From positions 1 to 64,000 of the forward strand of contig NZ_LSSW01000020.1 in NCBI RefSeq assembly GCF_001567565.1: a stretch of DNA of 64,000 nucleotides, in the 5' to 3' direction. Below the pieces are notes generated by a model that worked only from the letters and a program-made list of their open reading frames with translations, was not told where the DNA came from and ran no database searches. Each line of letters opens with the position of its first letter. The first letter of the stretch is position 1. Positions 1 through 8,824 of this stretch are shown here, piece after piece. Source of the stretch: Ectopseudomonas composti. Its GTDB lineage: Bacteria; Pseudomonadota; Gammaproteobacteria; Pseudomonadales; Pseudomonadaceae. Both the position numbers and the translations under genes were made by a program.

Positions 1-1077
1 GGCGCAGCCCCGGCCGCTGCGCCGGCGCAAGCCAGCCAGCAAGTGCATCGCGTGCCGGAAGGTGCGGCACCGGAAGTGGCCGCCGAAGTGCGCGCCATCG
101 CCTCGCTGTCGGCTGCCGCCGCCGAAGTCGCCAACGCACCCAAGCGTGATGGCGCCAAGGTGCATGCCGGCCCGGCCGTGCGTCAGCTGGCTCGCGATTT
201 CGGCGTGGAACTGGCGGACATCGCCGGCACCGGTCCGAAAGGTCGCATCCTCAAGGAAGACGTGCAGGTTCACGTCAAGGCGATGATGCAGAAGGCCAAG
301 GCCGCACCGCAGGCGACTGCCGCAGCCGCCACCGGCGGTGCCGGCATCCCGCCGATCCCGACCGTGGACTTCAGCAAGTTCGGTGAAATCGAAGAAGTGG
401 CGATGACCCGCCTGATGCAGGTCGGCGCTGCCAACCTGCACCGCAGCTGGCTCAACGTGCCGCACGTAACCCAGTTCGACTCGGCCGACATCACCGACCT
501 GGAAGCCTTCCGCGTCGCGCAGAAGGCCGTGGCCGAGAAAGCCGGCGTCAAGCTGACCGTGCTGCCGCTGCTGCTCAAGGCCTGCGCCCACCTGCTCAAG
601 GAGCTGCCGGACTTCAACAGTTCGCTGGCGCCGAGCGGCAAGGCGATCATCCGCAAGAAGTACGTGCACATCGGCTTCGCCGTCGATACGCCGGACGGCC
701 TGCTGGTGCCGGTGATCAAGAACGTCGATCAGAAGAGCCTGCTGCAGCTTGCGGCTGAGGCCGCTGCCCTGGCGGAAAAAGCGCGCTCCAAGAAGCTCTC
801 GGCTGACGACATGCAGGGTGCCTGCTTCACCATCTCCAGCCTCGGTCACATTGGCGGCACCGGCTTCACGCCGATCGTCAACGCGCCGGAAGTGGCGATC
901 CTCGGTGTCAGCAAGGCCACCATTCAGCCGGTCTGGGATGGCAAGGCCTTCCAGCCCAAGCTGATGCTGCCGCTGTCGCTGTCCTACGACCACCGCGTGA
1001 TCAACGGCGCTGCCGCCGCTCGCTTCACTCAGCGTCTGTCGCAGCTGCTGGCCGATATCCGCACCATCCTGCTGTAA
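1..1077 (+). CDS. aceF: Dihydrolipoyllysine acetyltransferase E2 of pyruvate dehydrogenase, 3' part
   Basis: This is the C-terminal part of the E2 core of the pyruvate dehydrogenase complex, which transfers the acetyl group from dihydrolipoamide to CoA. The reading frame is open from base 1, so the gene is cut by the window edge and the lipoyl domains lie upstream. A peripheral-subunit-binding domain is visible (PAVRQLARDFGVEL followed by GTGPKGRI), then an Ala-rich linker, then the catalytic domain ending in the SYDHRVING active-site motif with its catalytic His and Asp. A terminator follows directly. The neighbours dipA and msrA match the PAO1 order, which supports aceF rather than another 2-oxoacid dehydrogenase E2. 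Confidence 0.96.
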   Translation, partial: GAAPAAAPAQASQQVHRVPEGAAPEVAAEVRAIASLSAAAAEVANAPKRDGAKVHAGPAVRQLARDFGVELADIAGTGPKGRILKEDVQVHVKAMMQKAKAAPQATAAAATGGAGIPPIPTVDFSKFGEIEEVAMTRLMQVGAANLHRSWLNVPHVTQFDSADITDLEAFRVAQKAVAEKAGVKLTVLPLLLKACAHLLKELPDFNSSLAPSGKAIIRKKYVHIGFAVDTPDGLLVPVIKNVDQKSLLQLAAEAAALAEKARSKKLSADDMQGACFTISSLGHIGGTGFTPIVNAPEVAILGVSKATIQPVWDGKAFQPKLMLPLSLSYDHRVINGAAAARFTQRLSQLLADIRTILL

Positions 1078-1108
1078 ATCGTTTCGAGCACGCCACGCTC
1101 GCATCCTC

Positions 1109-1139
1109 AACCCCGTCTGCTTAGGCGGGGTTTTTTTTG
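1109..1139 (+). terminator. Rho-independent terminator of aceF
   Basis: A 7-bp stem (AACCCCG pairing with CGGGGTT) with a 10-base loop is followed by a run of T residues. It starts 32 bases after the aceF stop codon. Confidence 0.9.
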
Positions 1140-1211
1140 CCTGTTTCTTGCCAGTCGAAACGCGGACGACCGCAGCGGCGCGGAGAATGGCCGCTGGCTA
1201 GGTGCTCCACT

Positions 1212-1745
1212 TCAGCCCTTCTGCACGTTGCGAATCAGAAAGCTCAGCGCCTTGGCCAGCTCACCGGCGCCCTGATGATCACGCAGGATGCTCAGCAGCG
1301 GGCTGCCGTCGGCCGGGTTGAACAGCACGCAACGGATACCGCCGGTCGGACATTCGTAGCGGATGAACGGATCGATACCGAATACCGCGACCCGCTGATT
1401 ACGTACCGCAATGGCTGTACCTTGCGCGCCCCTGGTCTCCTCGCGCAGGACGAGCTCGCCCGCACCACCGACACTGAAGTGGTACAGCAGGTCCTGCCGC
1501 TGCGCCTGGCCTACCTGGTAGCCGGCGCGCAGGGCGTAGGTTTCCAGCAATGCGTTGCTGTGCGCGAGCAACGCCTGACGCTCGTTGTCGGTCAGATAAA
1601 GGCGCTTTAGTCCATCCAGATACGCTGCCTGTTCGGCGCCCTGCAACGCGGCCTTGTCGTCGGCACTGGCCAACGCGGGTAATGCCGCGCACAGTGCGCC
1701 GCCCAACAGCATGGCCATCAGTTTTCTTGTCAGTCTCGCTTGCAT
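1212..1745 (-). CDS. Secreted protein of unknown function
   Basis: This 177-residue protein starts with a clear signal peptide: a basic start, a hydrophobic Leu/Ala stretch and a probable cleavage site after ALASA at about residue 28. The mature part is mixed helix and strand and has two Cys residues in a short ECPTGGIRC segment that could form a disulfide. I recognise no domain. AAGGG six bases before the ATG at 1745 supports the start. It converges with aceF and is divergent from dipA. The function is unknown; it is probably periplasmic. Confidence 0.8.
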   Translation of the reverse strand: MQARLTRKLMAMLLGGALCAALPALASADDKAALQGAEQAAYLDGLKRLYLTDNERQALLAHSNALLETYALRAGYQVGQAQRQDLLYHFSVGGAGELVLREETRGAQGTAIAVRNQRVAVFGIDPFIRYECPTGGIRCVLFNPADGSPLLSILRDHQGAGELAKALSFLIRNVQKG

Positions 1746-1884
1746 GATGCACCCTTGCCGAACGCTATAGTGAAGTAGGCCTGAGCCCTAGCCTCCGTCC
1801 AAGCCGATGCGCCATCTGGCTGCAGCGGCCCTGTACCGAGAACGGATGCCTCGCCTGGTCAGCATACTGGAAGCCCAACGCCCA

Positions 1885-4605
1885 ATGAAAAGCCATCCCG
1901 ATGCCGGCACCCGCTCGGCAGCCGAGGTTGTGACGCAGTTGCCAGTGCCTTCGCGGCTCGGCATGTTGCGTTTCGAGCGCTTGAACGAACCAAGCTGGGC
2001 CCTGCTTTTTCTCGATCCTGCCTGCGAGCGCAAGCTCGGCATCAGCGCCGCGGACCTGTGCGCATTGGTGGACGCGCCTTACGCCAGCCTGATGGAGCCC
2101 GAAGTACGCTATCGCCTGCACGATGCCATCCAGCAACAGCTGCTACAGGGGCCGCACTACCTGGTGCGTTACACCCTGCATACGCCTCAGGGCCCGCTGA
2201 ATCTGCTCGAGCTCGGCGAGCCGTTCAAACAGCGCAACCGGCAATTGCTGCGTGGCTATCTGCTGATCACCGACGAAAGCCTCGATGGCTACGCCCCGGA
2301 TGAGCGAGAGCTGCAGACACAGAACCAGAACCTGCGCAGCTCGCTGCAGCACTATCAGCGCACTCAGGACGACCACCTGAAGCACCTGGCGCGCTCGCAT
2401 ACCCAGCAGCAACTGATCATGCGCCTGGCGCGCCAGCGTTATGTCTCCAGCGATCCGCGCCAGGAGGCTGCCGAACTCATCACCCAGGCCGCCTGCGAGG
2501 TCTATGGCATCGCTCGTGCCGGGATCTGGAGCCTGCGCAGCAACACCCTCGAGTCCGTGGCGCTGTACCGTCGCGACCTGGGCCGGCACGAACAGCAGGC
2601 CCCGACCGACGCCAGGAGTTTTCCGCACTACCTGCAGGCCCTGCAAAGCGACCGCGCGATCGACGCCCACGACGCCCAGCACGACCGGCGCACTCGCGAG
2701 CTGGCTCCCGGTTATCTGACGCCGCAGGGAATCACCTCGACGCTGGATGCCAGCATCCGCATCGAAGGCGAAGTGGTCGGCGTGCTCTGCCTCGAACACA
2801 TCGGCCCCAAGCGCTTCTGGCAGGCCGACGAGATCGCGTTCGCCGGCGAACTGGCCGACCAGTTCGCCCAGGTGCTGATCAACCAGGAGAAGCGCACTGC
2901 CACTCACGCCCTGTACCTGTTCCAGCGCGCTGTCGAGCAGAGCGCCAGTGCCTTCCTGCTGGTCGACCGCGACGGCAGGGTGGAGTACGTCAACCCCAGC
3001 TTCACCGCCATCACCCTGTACAGCAGCGACGAGGTCTGCGGCCATCGCCTGTCCGAACTGCCTGCGCTGGACAATCTCAGTGACCTGCTCTTCGATACCG
3101 ACTCAAGCCTGGCCGAGCACAGCAGCTGGCAGGGCGAGTTTCGCAGTCGGCGCAAGAATCAGGAGCCCTACTGGGGCCACCTGTCGATCTCCAAGGTATA
3201 CGGCGACGACGGCGAGCTGACTCACTACATCGGCATCTACGAAGACATCACCGAGGCCAAGCTGGCGCAGCAACGCATCGAACGCCTGGCCTACACCGAC
3301 AACCTGACCAACCTGGGCAATCGCCCGTCGTTCATCCGCAGCCTCGAAGAGCGCTTCGCCCGCAATGTGCAGGCGCTAGGCTTGCTGCTGGTGGACATCG
3401 ACAACTTCAAGCGGATCAACGACAGCCTCGGCCACCAGACCGGCGACAAGCTGCTCTCGGCACTGGCAAGGCGCCTGCGCAACAGTCTGGGCGCCAAGGG
3501 CACCCTGGCACGCTTCGCCAGCAACGAATTCGCCATCCTGCTCGACGGCTGCGATCAGGACAGCGGCCTGCACGTCGCCCACCAGGTGCTGCAGACGCTG
3601 GACAAGCCGCTGTTCGTCGACAACCAGCTGATCAGCATCACCGGCTCGGTGGGCCTGGCCATCGCCCCGGAGCACGGTGACGACCCACAAACCCTGATGA
3701 AGCACGCCGGTCTCGCCCTGCACAAGGCCAAGGCCAACGGCAAGCATCAGGTGCAACTGTTCACCGAAGCCCTCAACGCCGAGGCCAACTACAAGCTGTT
3801 CGTCGAGAACAACCTGCGCCGCGCCCTGACCCAGAACGAGCTGGAAGTCTTCTACCAACCCAAGCTGTGTCTCAAGAGCGGGCAACTGCTGGGCATGGAA
3901 GCGCTGCTGCGCTGGCAGCATCCGGAAAAAGGCATGATCAGCCCGGACCAGTTCATCGGCGTTGCCGAGGAAACCGGCCTGATCATCCCCATCGGCAAAT
4001 GGGTGGTGCGTCAGGCCTGCCGCATGAGCAAGCAGATCGCCGCCATCGGCCTGGGCAATCTGCAGGTGGCGATCAACCTGTCGCCCAAGCAGTTCTCCGA
4101 CCCGGACCTGGTCGGCTCGATTGCCGCCATCCTGCATGAGGAACAGCTCGACCCCAGGCTGCTGGAGCTGGAACTGACCGAAAGCCTGCTGCTAGAGGCC
4201 ACCGACGACACCCGCCACCAACTCGGTCGCCTGAAAAGCCTGGGCCTGACCCTGGCCATGGACGATTTCGGCACGGGCTATTCGTCGCTCAGCTACCTGA
4301 AGAAATTCCCCATCGACGTGATCAAGATCGATCGCAGCTTCATCAAGGACATCCCCGACAACCAGGACGACATGGAGATCACCTCTGCCGTGATCGCCAT
4401 GGCCCACAATCTCAAGCTCAAGGTCGTAGCCGAAGGTATCGAGACCGGCGCTCAGCTCGGTTTCCTGCGCCGCCAGCTATGCGACGTCGGCCAGGGTTAC
4501 CTGTTCGACAGACCGATTCCCGGTCGCGAGCTGATCGACAGTCTGCGCCGTTACCCCTGCCGCCCGCACACCGAGAGCAGTCGCCAGACCGACCAACGGA
4601 CGTAA
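1885..4605 (+). CDS. dipA: GAF-PAS-GGDEF-EAL cyclic-di-GMP phosphodiesterase, DipA family
   Basis: This protein hydrolyses c-di-GMP. The order of domains is an N-terminal PAS-like region, a GAF domain (about residues 190-330), a PAS domain (about 340-460), a GGDEF domain and a C-terminal EAL domain. The GGDEF active site reads ASNEF, so cyclase activity is not expected. The EAL motif (MEALLRW) and later acidic residues (AMDDFGTGYSS, IKIDRSFI) are intact, so phosphodiesterase activity is. In P. aeruginosa the gene between aceF and msrA is dipA, needed for biofilm dispersal. I prefer the ATG at 1885 (906 residues, near the family length); an in-frame ATG at 1807 would add 26 residues. Neither start has a strong ribosome binding site. 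Confidence 0.9.
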   Translation: MKSHPDAGTRSAAEVVTQLPVPSRLGMLRFERLNEPSWALLFLDPACERKLGISAADLCALVDAPYASLMEPEVRYRLHDAIQQQLLQGPHYLVRYTLHTPQGPLNLLELGEPFKQRNRQLLRGYLLITDESLDGYAPDERELQTQNQNLRSSLQHYQRTQDDHLKHLARSHTQQQLIMRLARQRYVSSDPRQEAAELITQAACEVYGIARAGIWSLRSNTLESVALYRRDLGRHEQQAPTDARSFPHYLQALQSDRAIDAHDAQHDRRTRELAPGYLTPQGITSTLDASIRIEGEVVGVLCLEHIGPKRFWQADEIAFAGELADQFAQVLINQEKRTATHALYLFQRAVEQSASAFLLVDRDGRVEYVNPSFTAITLYSSDEVCGHRLSELPALDNLSDLLFDTDSSLAEHSSWQGEFRSRRKNQEPYWGHLSISKVYGDDGELTHYIGIYEDITEAKLAQQRIERLAYTDNLTNLGNRPSFIRSLEERFARNVQALGLLLVDIDNFKRINDSLGHQTGDKLLSALARRLRNSLGAKGTLARFASNEFAILLDGCDQDSGLHVAHQVLQTLDKPLFVDNQLISITGSVGLAIAPEHGDDPQTLMKHAGLALHKAKANGKHQVQLFTEALNAEANYKLFVENNLRRALTQNELEVFYQPKLCLKSGQLLGMEALLRWQHPEKGMISPDQFIGVAEETGLIIPIGKWVVRQACRMSKQIAAIGLGNLQVAINLSPKQFSDPDLVGSIAAILHEEQLDPRLLELELTESLLLEATDDTRHQLGRLKSLGLTLAMDDFGTGYSSLSYLKKFPIDVIKIDRSFIKDIPDNQDDMEITSAVIAMAHNLKLKVVAEGIETGAQLGFLRRQLCDVGQGYLFDRPIPGRELIDSLRRYPCRPHTESSRQTDQRT

Positions 4606-4656
4606 TACGCCACACTGCGCGTAGTCCACCAGTTAGCCATTTTCGAGGAGACCGCC

Positions 4657-5310
4657 ATGGTTCTGCGTTCCCAGATTCTCGTCAACAAGGATGCCCTGCC
4701 GACGGCCGAACAGGCACTGCCGGGCCGCGCCGAGCCGCTGCCGGTGACCGACACTCACTACATCAACGGCAACCCGATCAAACCGCCCTTCCCCGCTGGC
4801 CTGCAGCAGGCGGTGTTCGGCCTGGGCTGCTTCTGGGGCGCAGAGCGCCGCTTCTGGCAGCAACCCGGCGTGTTCAGCACCGCGGTCGGCTATGCCGGCG
4901 GCCTCACGCCCAACCCCACCTACGAGGAAGTCTGCTCCGGCCTGACCGGGCACAGCGAAGTGGTGCTGGTGGTGTTCGACCCGCAGCAGACCAGCTTCGA
5001 AGCACTGCTCAAGGTGTTCTGGGAAGTGCACAACCCGACCCAGGGCATGCGCCAGGGCAATGACAAGGGCACCCAGTACCGTTCGGCGATCTACTGCCAG
5101 GACGAAGCGCAGCTGAGCGCTGCCCTGGCCAGTCAGGCGCGCTTTCAGTCCGAGCTGGACAAAGCGGGAATCGGCAGCATCACCACCGAAATCGCCGAGG
5201 CGCCGACCTTCTACTACGCCGAGACCTACCATCAGCAGTACCTGGCGAAGAACCCCAACGGCTATTGCGGTCTGGGCGGAACAGGCGTATGTCTACCCCC
5301 TGAATCTTGA
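4657..5310 (+). CDS. msrA: Peptide methionine sulfoxide reductase MsrA
   Basis: MsrA reduces the S epimer of methionine sulfoxide in oxidised proteins. The 217-residue protein has the [10 protein letters not shown] active-site motif with the catalytic Cys near residue 58, followed by the usual VGYAGG, GHSEVV and [11 protein letters not shown] segments. The C-terminal Cys near GYCGLGG is a candidate resolving residue. The length suits the long N-terminal form found in Pseudomonas. GAGG lies 7-10 bases before the ATG. It lies just downstream of dipA. Confidence 0.96.
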   Translation: MVLRSQILVNKDALPTAEQALPGRAEPLPVTDTHYINGNPIKPPFPAGLQQAVFGLGCFWGAERRFWQQPGVFSTAVGYAGGLTPNPTYEEVCSGLTGHSEVVLVVFDPQQTSFEALLKVFWEVHNPTQGMRQGNDKGTQYRSAIYCQDEAQLSAALASQARFQSELDKAGIGSITTEIAEAPTFYYAETYHQQYLAKNPNGYCGLGGTGVCLPPES

Positions 5311-5326
5311 GCACGGGTGAAGGGTC

Positions 5327-5524
5327 GTGGAGCTGAGCAGCATTTCCAGTCAGGTGTCGAGCCAGGCATCTGCGCAGATCTCTGCGCAGATGTCGCTCCT
5401 GCTGCTGCGCAAGACGCTGGAGCTGCAAGCTGCCAACATCACCGGCCTGGTGCAGTCGGCCGCACCGGCCAGTGCGCCCAGCAATCCCCCCAATCTGGGC
5501 AACAGCATCGACGTGATGGCCTGA
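5327..5524 (+). CDS. Small YjfB-like putative motility protein
   Basis: This is a 65-residue protein starting at GTG. It is Ser/Gln-rich at the N-terminus (repeated SSQ and SAQ steps) and then has an amphipathic helix, MSLLLLRKTLELQAANI. This layout resembles the short YjfB family labelled putative motility protein; its biochemical role is unknown to me. AAGGG lies only two bases before the GTG, which is close for a ribosome binding site. It sits 16 bases after msrA and may be co-transcribed with it. Confidence 0.6.
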   Translation: MELSSISSQVSSQASAQISAQMSLLLLRKTLELQAANITGLVQSAAPASAPSNPPNLGNSIDVMA

Positions 5525-5594
5525 ACAACTGATGCCTTTAAGCCATCAGGCGGACTAAACTGCAGGCCAATCGCCAGCCATCGACGAGTCCGGC

Positions 5595-6848
5595 ATGCCC
5601 GCCCCTCTCCCCACCATCGTCCCTGATCAGCTTTGCGTCGGTCTCTACGTTCACCTTGATCTGAGCTGGTGGGAGCACGACTTCGCCTTCAGCAACTTCA
5701 AGATCAAGGATCAAGCACAGATTCGCGCCCTGCGCGCCCTCAACCTGAAACAGCTGCGCTACGACCCGGCGCGCAGTGACAGCACGCCCCTGCCTCTGGT
5801 CGACACGGCCACCGCGCCTGCGGTCGAAGAAGCGCCGCTCGATCCGGAAACCCAGGCTCGCCAGGAACGTGCGCAGAAACTGCGCCATCTGCGCAGCCGC
5901 CTGGCCGAGGTCGATCGCCGTTTCATCGAGGCCAGTCAGCGCATCAAGGCGCTCAACCAGACCCTGCGCAGCCGCCCGGAAGATGCCATGCGCCAGGCCG
6001 GCGCCATCGTCGGCGAGATGGTCGAGACGTTGCTGGGCGCCCCCGGCGTGGTGCTGCATGGCATCACCGGCAAGGCCGCCGAGGACAGCTACTTCCATGC
6101 GCTCAACGTCACCGTGTTGTCCCTGCTGCTCGGTCGCCAGCTCGGCCTCGACAGCGAGGCTTGCCACAGCCTCGGCCTCGGTGCCCTGCTGCACGACATT
6201 GGCAAACTGGAAGTGCCGAGCAAGGTGCTGCTCAAACCCGAACCGCTGACCCGCCCGGAGCAACAGCTGCTGCAGATGCACACCGACTTCGGCCTGCGCA
6301 TGGGCCATAAGCTGATGCTCGACGACGAGGTGCTGCGCATCATTCACGAGCATCATGAACATTGTGACGGCAGCGGCTATCCCCGTGGACTGCGCGAAGC
6401 CGGCATCGCCCGCCTCAGCCGCCTGGTGGCCATCACCAACCACTTCGACGGCCTGTGCAACCCGCTCGATCCGCGCCAGGCCCTGAGCGCGCACGAGGCC
6501 CTGGCGTTGATGTTCAAGCAGCAGAGTGAGCGCTTCGACGAAGTGGCATTGAAAGCCTTCATCCGCGTCATGGGCATCTACCCGCCGGGCAGCCTGGTGC
6601 AGCTGGAGGATGAGCGCTATGCGCTGGTACTGGGGATCAATCCAACCCAGGCGCTGAAACCGACGCTGATTCTCTACGACGCCGACGTTCCCAAGCAGGA
6701 GGCACTGATCGTCGACCTCACGCAGGAGCCGAAACTGGCCATCGACCGCAGCCTGCGCCCCTCGCAGCTACCGCTGGAGGTGCTGGAATACCTCAGCCCG
6801 CGGCGCAACCTGAGCTACCACATCGAGCCCAGCGACAAACGCGGCTGA
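5595..6848 (+). CDS. HD-GYP domain phosphodiesterase with DUF3391
   Basis: This 417-residue protein has an N-terminal DUF3391-like region (about residues 5-60, around DQLCVGLYVHLDLSWWEH), a charged linker, and a HD-GYP domain (about 150-330). The metal-binding HD is in LLHDIGKLEVP, and the HD-GYP signature is present as HHEHCDGSGYPRGL. HD-GYP proteins degrade c-di-GMP to pGpG or GMP. The architecture matches the P. aeruginosa proteins of the PA4108 type. It is the second predicted c-di-GMP hydrolase within 2.3 kb, after DipA. Confidence 0.9.
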   Translation: MPAPLPTIVPDQLCVGLYVHLDLSWWEHDFAFSNFKIKDQAQIRALRALNLKQLRYDPARSDSTPLPLVDTATAPAVEEAPLDPETQARQERAQKLRHLRSRLAEVDRRFIEASQRIKALNQTLRSRPEDAMRQAGAIVGEMVETLLGAPGVVLHGITGKAAEDSYFHALNVTVLSLLLGRQLGLDSEACHSLGLGALLHDIGKLEVPSKVLLKPEPLTRPEQQLLQMHTDFGLRMGHKLMLDDEVLRIIHEHHEHCDGSGYPRGLREAGIARLSRLVAITNHFDGLCNPLDPRQALSAHEALALMFKQQSERFDEVALKAFIRVMGIYPPGSLVQLEDERYALVLGINPTQALKPTLILYDADVPKQEALIVDLTQEPKLAIDRSLRPSQLPLEVLEYLSPRRNLSYHIEPSDKRG

Positions 6849-6863
6849 ACCCAGGTCGGCGGC

Positions 6864-7712
6864 TCAGCCAGCCGGCTTTTCCTCGATCAGCCAGTCCAGA
6901 CGCCAATCGCCCTGACTCTGACCGAGCGCATTGGCCAGCCAGGGCAGCAACTGCTTGAGTTCATCCTCCAGGCCCCACGGCGGATTGCTGATCACCAGGC
7001 CCGAACCGCTCAGCCGCGTGGCATCGTCCGGCGCATGCACGTAGAGCTCGGCGCGCAGCAGCTTGGGCGCAGCGCTCTTGCTCAGGTCACGATAGAAACG
7101 CGCCAACTGGCGCTCGTCCTTGATCGGGTACCAGATCGCCACGATGGCCTGACGCATGCGCCCATGGGCCTCGTTCAGTGCTTCGACGCAGCGCTGCAGC
7201 TCGTCGGCCTGCTCGAACGGCGGGTCGATCAACAGCAGCACGCGCTTCTCGCGAGTCGGCATCAGCGCTCGCGGCACGTGCCAGCCCTCGCCTAGGTGCA
7301 CGGCCACACGGCGGTCGCCGCGCATGTTGTCCTTGAGCAGACGGCCATCTTCGGGGTGTTTCTCGTTGAGCTGCAGACGATCCTGCTCGCGGCTGAGCAG
7401 GCGCGCCAGCTCGGGCGAGCCCGGGTAATAGCGCAGCTCGCCATCCGGGTTCATCGCCCGCACCACTTCCAGGTAGGCCTCCACGGCGTCCGGCAGTTGC
7501 GTGGCCTGCCACAGGCGCGCGATGCCTTCCAGGTACTCACCGGTGCGGCTGGCCGCATCGCCGTGCAGATCGTACAGGCCGATGCCCGCGTGGCTGTCGA
7601 GGTAGGCGAAAGGCGCCTCCTTGCGTGACAGCAGGGCGAGCAGGCGGGTCAGCACCAGGTGCTTGAGTACGTCGGCGTGGTTACCGGCGTGGAAGGCGTG
7701 GCGGTAGTTCAT
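6864..7712 (-). CDS. rlmJ: 23S rRNA (adenine(2030)-N6)-methyltransferase RlmJ
   Basis: RlmJ methylates A2030 of 23S rRNA using S-adenosylmethionine. The protein starts NYRHAFHAGNHADVLKH, the RlmJ family signature, and has the catalytic DPPF motif in LLIDPPFEQADEL. I place the start at the ATG at 7712 (282 residues, near the family length) because GGAG precedes it at good spacing on the minus strand; a longer version from 7736 would add eight residues not seen in relatives. It converges with the HD-GYP gene. Confidence 0.93.
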   Translation of the reverse strand: MNYRHAFHAGNHADVLKHLVLTRLLALLSRKEAPFAYLDSHAGIGLYDLHGDAASRTGEYLEGIARLWQATQLPDAVEAYLEVVRAMNPDGELRYYPGSPELARLLSREQDRLQLNEKHPEDGRLLKDNMRGDRRVAVHLGEGWHVPRALMPTREKRVLLLIDPPFEQADELQRCVEALNEAHGRMRQAIVAIWYPIKDERQLARFYRDLSKSAAPKLLRAELYVHAPDDATRLSGSGLVISNPPWGLEDELKQLLPWLANALGQSQGDWRLDWLIEEKPAG

Positions 7713-7743
7713 GGGGGTCTCCGAAGCGGTCGCCAAGTTTACC

Positions 7744-7840
7744 AGACCGTCGAAAAACTACCTCGGCTTTGGCTTCCTGCGTCGCTCTACCTCCTGCATC
7801 CATGCAGTCGTGGTTGCCATCGCCTACGTTCTTCAACGGT
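7744..7840. repeat. Palindromic intergenic repeat of about 97 bases
   Basis: The ends form an imperfect inverted repeat: AGACCGTCGAAAAAC at the left and the complement of AACGGT with TTCTTCAACGGT at the right. The interior also contains self-complementary segments (CTGCATCCATGCAG). Elements with ends of the form ACCGTTGAAAAAC are familiar from Pseudomonas intergenic regions. It fills the gap between rlmJ and the LysR-type regulator gene. Confidence 0.6.
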
Positions 7841-7843
7841 GTG

Positions 7844-8737
7844 TTACCCGTTGAGCGGGCTTTGCGCGCGTATCAGCTCCAGCAACAAGGCCAGTGATGG
7901 ATGCTCACCGGCGTCGCGACGACGCACCAGCAAGGTGGTGGTCGCGCCGAGCTCAGGGGCGATGGGCTGATACTGCACCAGGTGCAAGCGCGGGTGGCTT
8001 TCGAGCAGGCTGAGTGGCAACAGGCCTATGCCCATGCCGGCAGCGATACCGGCGAAGATCGCGTCGATGGAGCCGTAGCTCTGCCGCGCCGCCACCTGCA
8101 AACCACGACTGACCGCCCAGCGCTCGAGACGCTCACGGTAGTGACAGCCTTCGGGGAATCCCAGCAGCGTCTGCGCTCGCCCCTCCAGCCCCGCAGCATC
8201 CTGAGCAGGCGGCAGCACCAGCATCAGCTCCTCCTGCCAGAGCGGCGTGCATTCGAGCTGCGCATGCTCGAACGGCCCACCGACCAGGCCTGCGTCCAGC
8301 TCACCGGCCAGCACACCCTCAATCAAGCGCCGGCTCGGTCCGGTGCTCAATTGCAGGTTGACCCGCGGTGCCCGCTGATGAAATGCCGCGAGCAGCTCCG
8401 GCAGACGCACTGCCGCCGTGGTTTCCATCGCGCCCAGACGCAGATCGCCGCTCCAGATGTCTTCCTGCACGCTGCGCCAGGCCGTCCGACACAGCTGCTC
8501 CAGGTGTTCGGCATGAGGTAACAGGCGCTCCCCCGCCGGCGTCAGCCGCAAGCGCTGCCCCTGGCGCATGAACAACCGTGCATCCAGCTGCTGCTCCAGT
8601 TGGCGCAGCCGCGCCGAGACGTTCGACGGCACGCAACTCAAGTACAAGCCTGCGGCGCTCAATGAGCCTTCCCGTGCGATCGCCAGAAAGTAGCGAAGCA
8701 GCTGTGGATTCAGTCGTTGCCAGGCGCCCATAAACAT
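7844..8737 (-). CDS. LysR-family transcriptional regulator
   Basis: This protein of about 297 residues has an N-terminal winged helix-turn-helix (NPQLLRYFLAIAREGSLSAAG and then SNVSARLRQLEQQLDARLF) and a C-terminal periplasmic-binding-like effector domain. It is divergent from the MFS transporter gene across a short gap, the classic LysR layout, so it probably controls that transporter. ATGs at 8737 and 8731 are both possible starts, and neither has a strong ribosome binding site. The effector is unknown. Confidence 0.92.
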   Translation of the reverse strand: MFMGAWQRLNPQLLRYFLAIAREGSLSAAGLYLSCVPSNVSARLRQLEQQLDARLFMRQGQRLRLTPAGERLLPHAEHLEQLCRTAWRSVQEDIWSGDLRLGAMETTAAVRLPELLAAFHQRAPRVNLQLSTGPSRRLIEGVLAGELDAGLVGGPFEHAQLECTPLWQEELMLVLPPAQDAAGLEGRAQTLLGFPEGCHYRERLERWAVSRGLQVAARQSYGSIDAIFAGIAAGMGIGLLPLSLLESHPRLHLVQYQPIAPELGATTTLLVRRRDAGEHPSLALLLELIRAQSPLNG

Positions 8738-8824
8738 CACCAAAAGTGAAAACCATCAGCACTATTTTTCACTAACACTCAATTCGCGACAACGACTAAG
8801 GTGCGCAGCACGACCGGAGGCCCG
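8738..8824. promoter_or_regulatory. Divergent promoter region between LysR regulator and MFS transporter
   Basis: This 87-base A/T-richer gap separates divergent genes and must hold both promoters and the probable LysR binding site. I could not pick a single convincing T-N11-A site. Confidence 0.4.
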
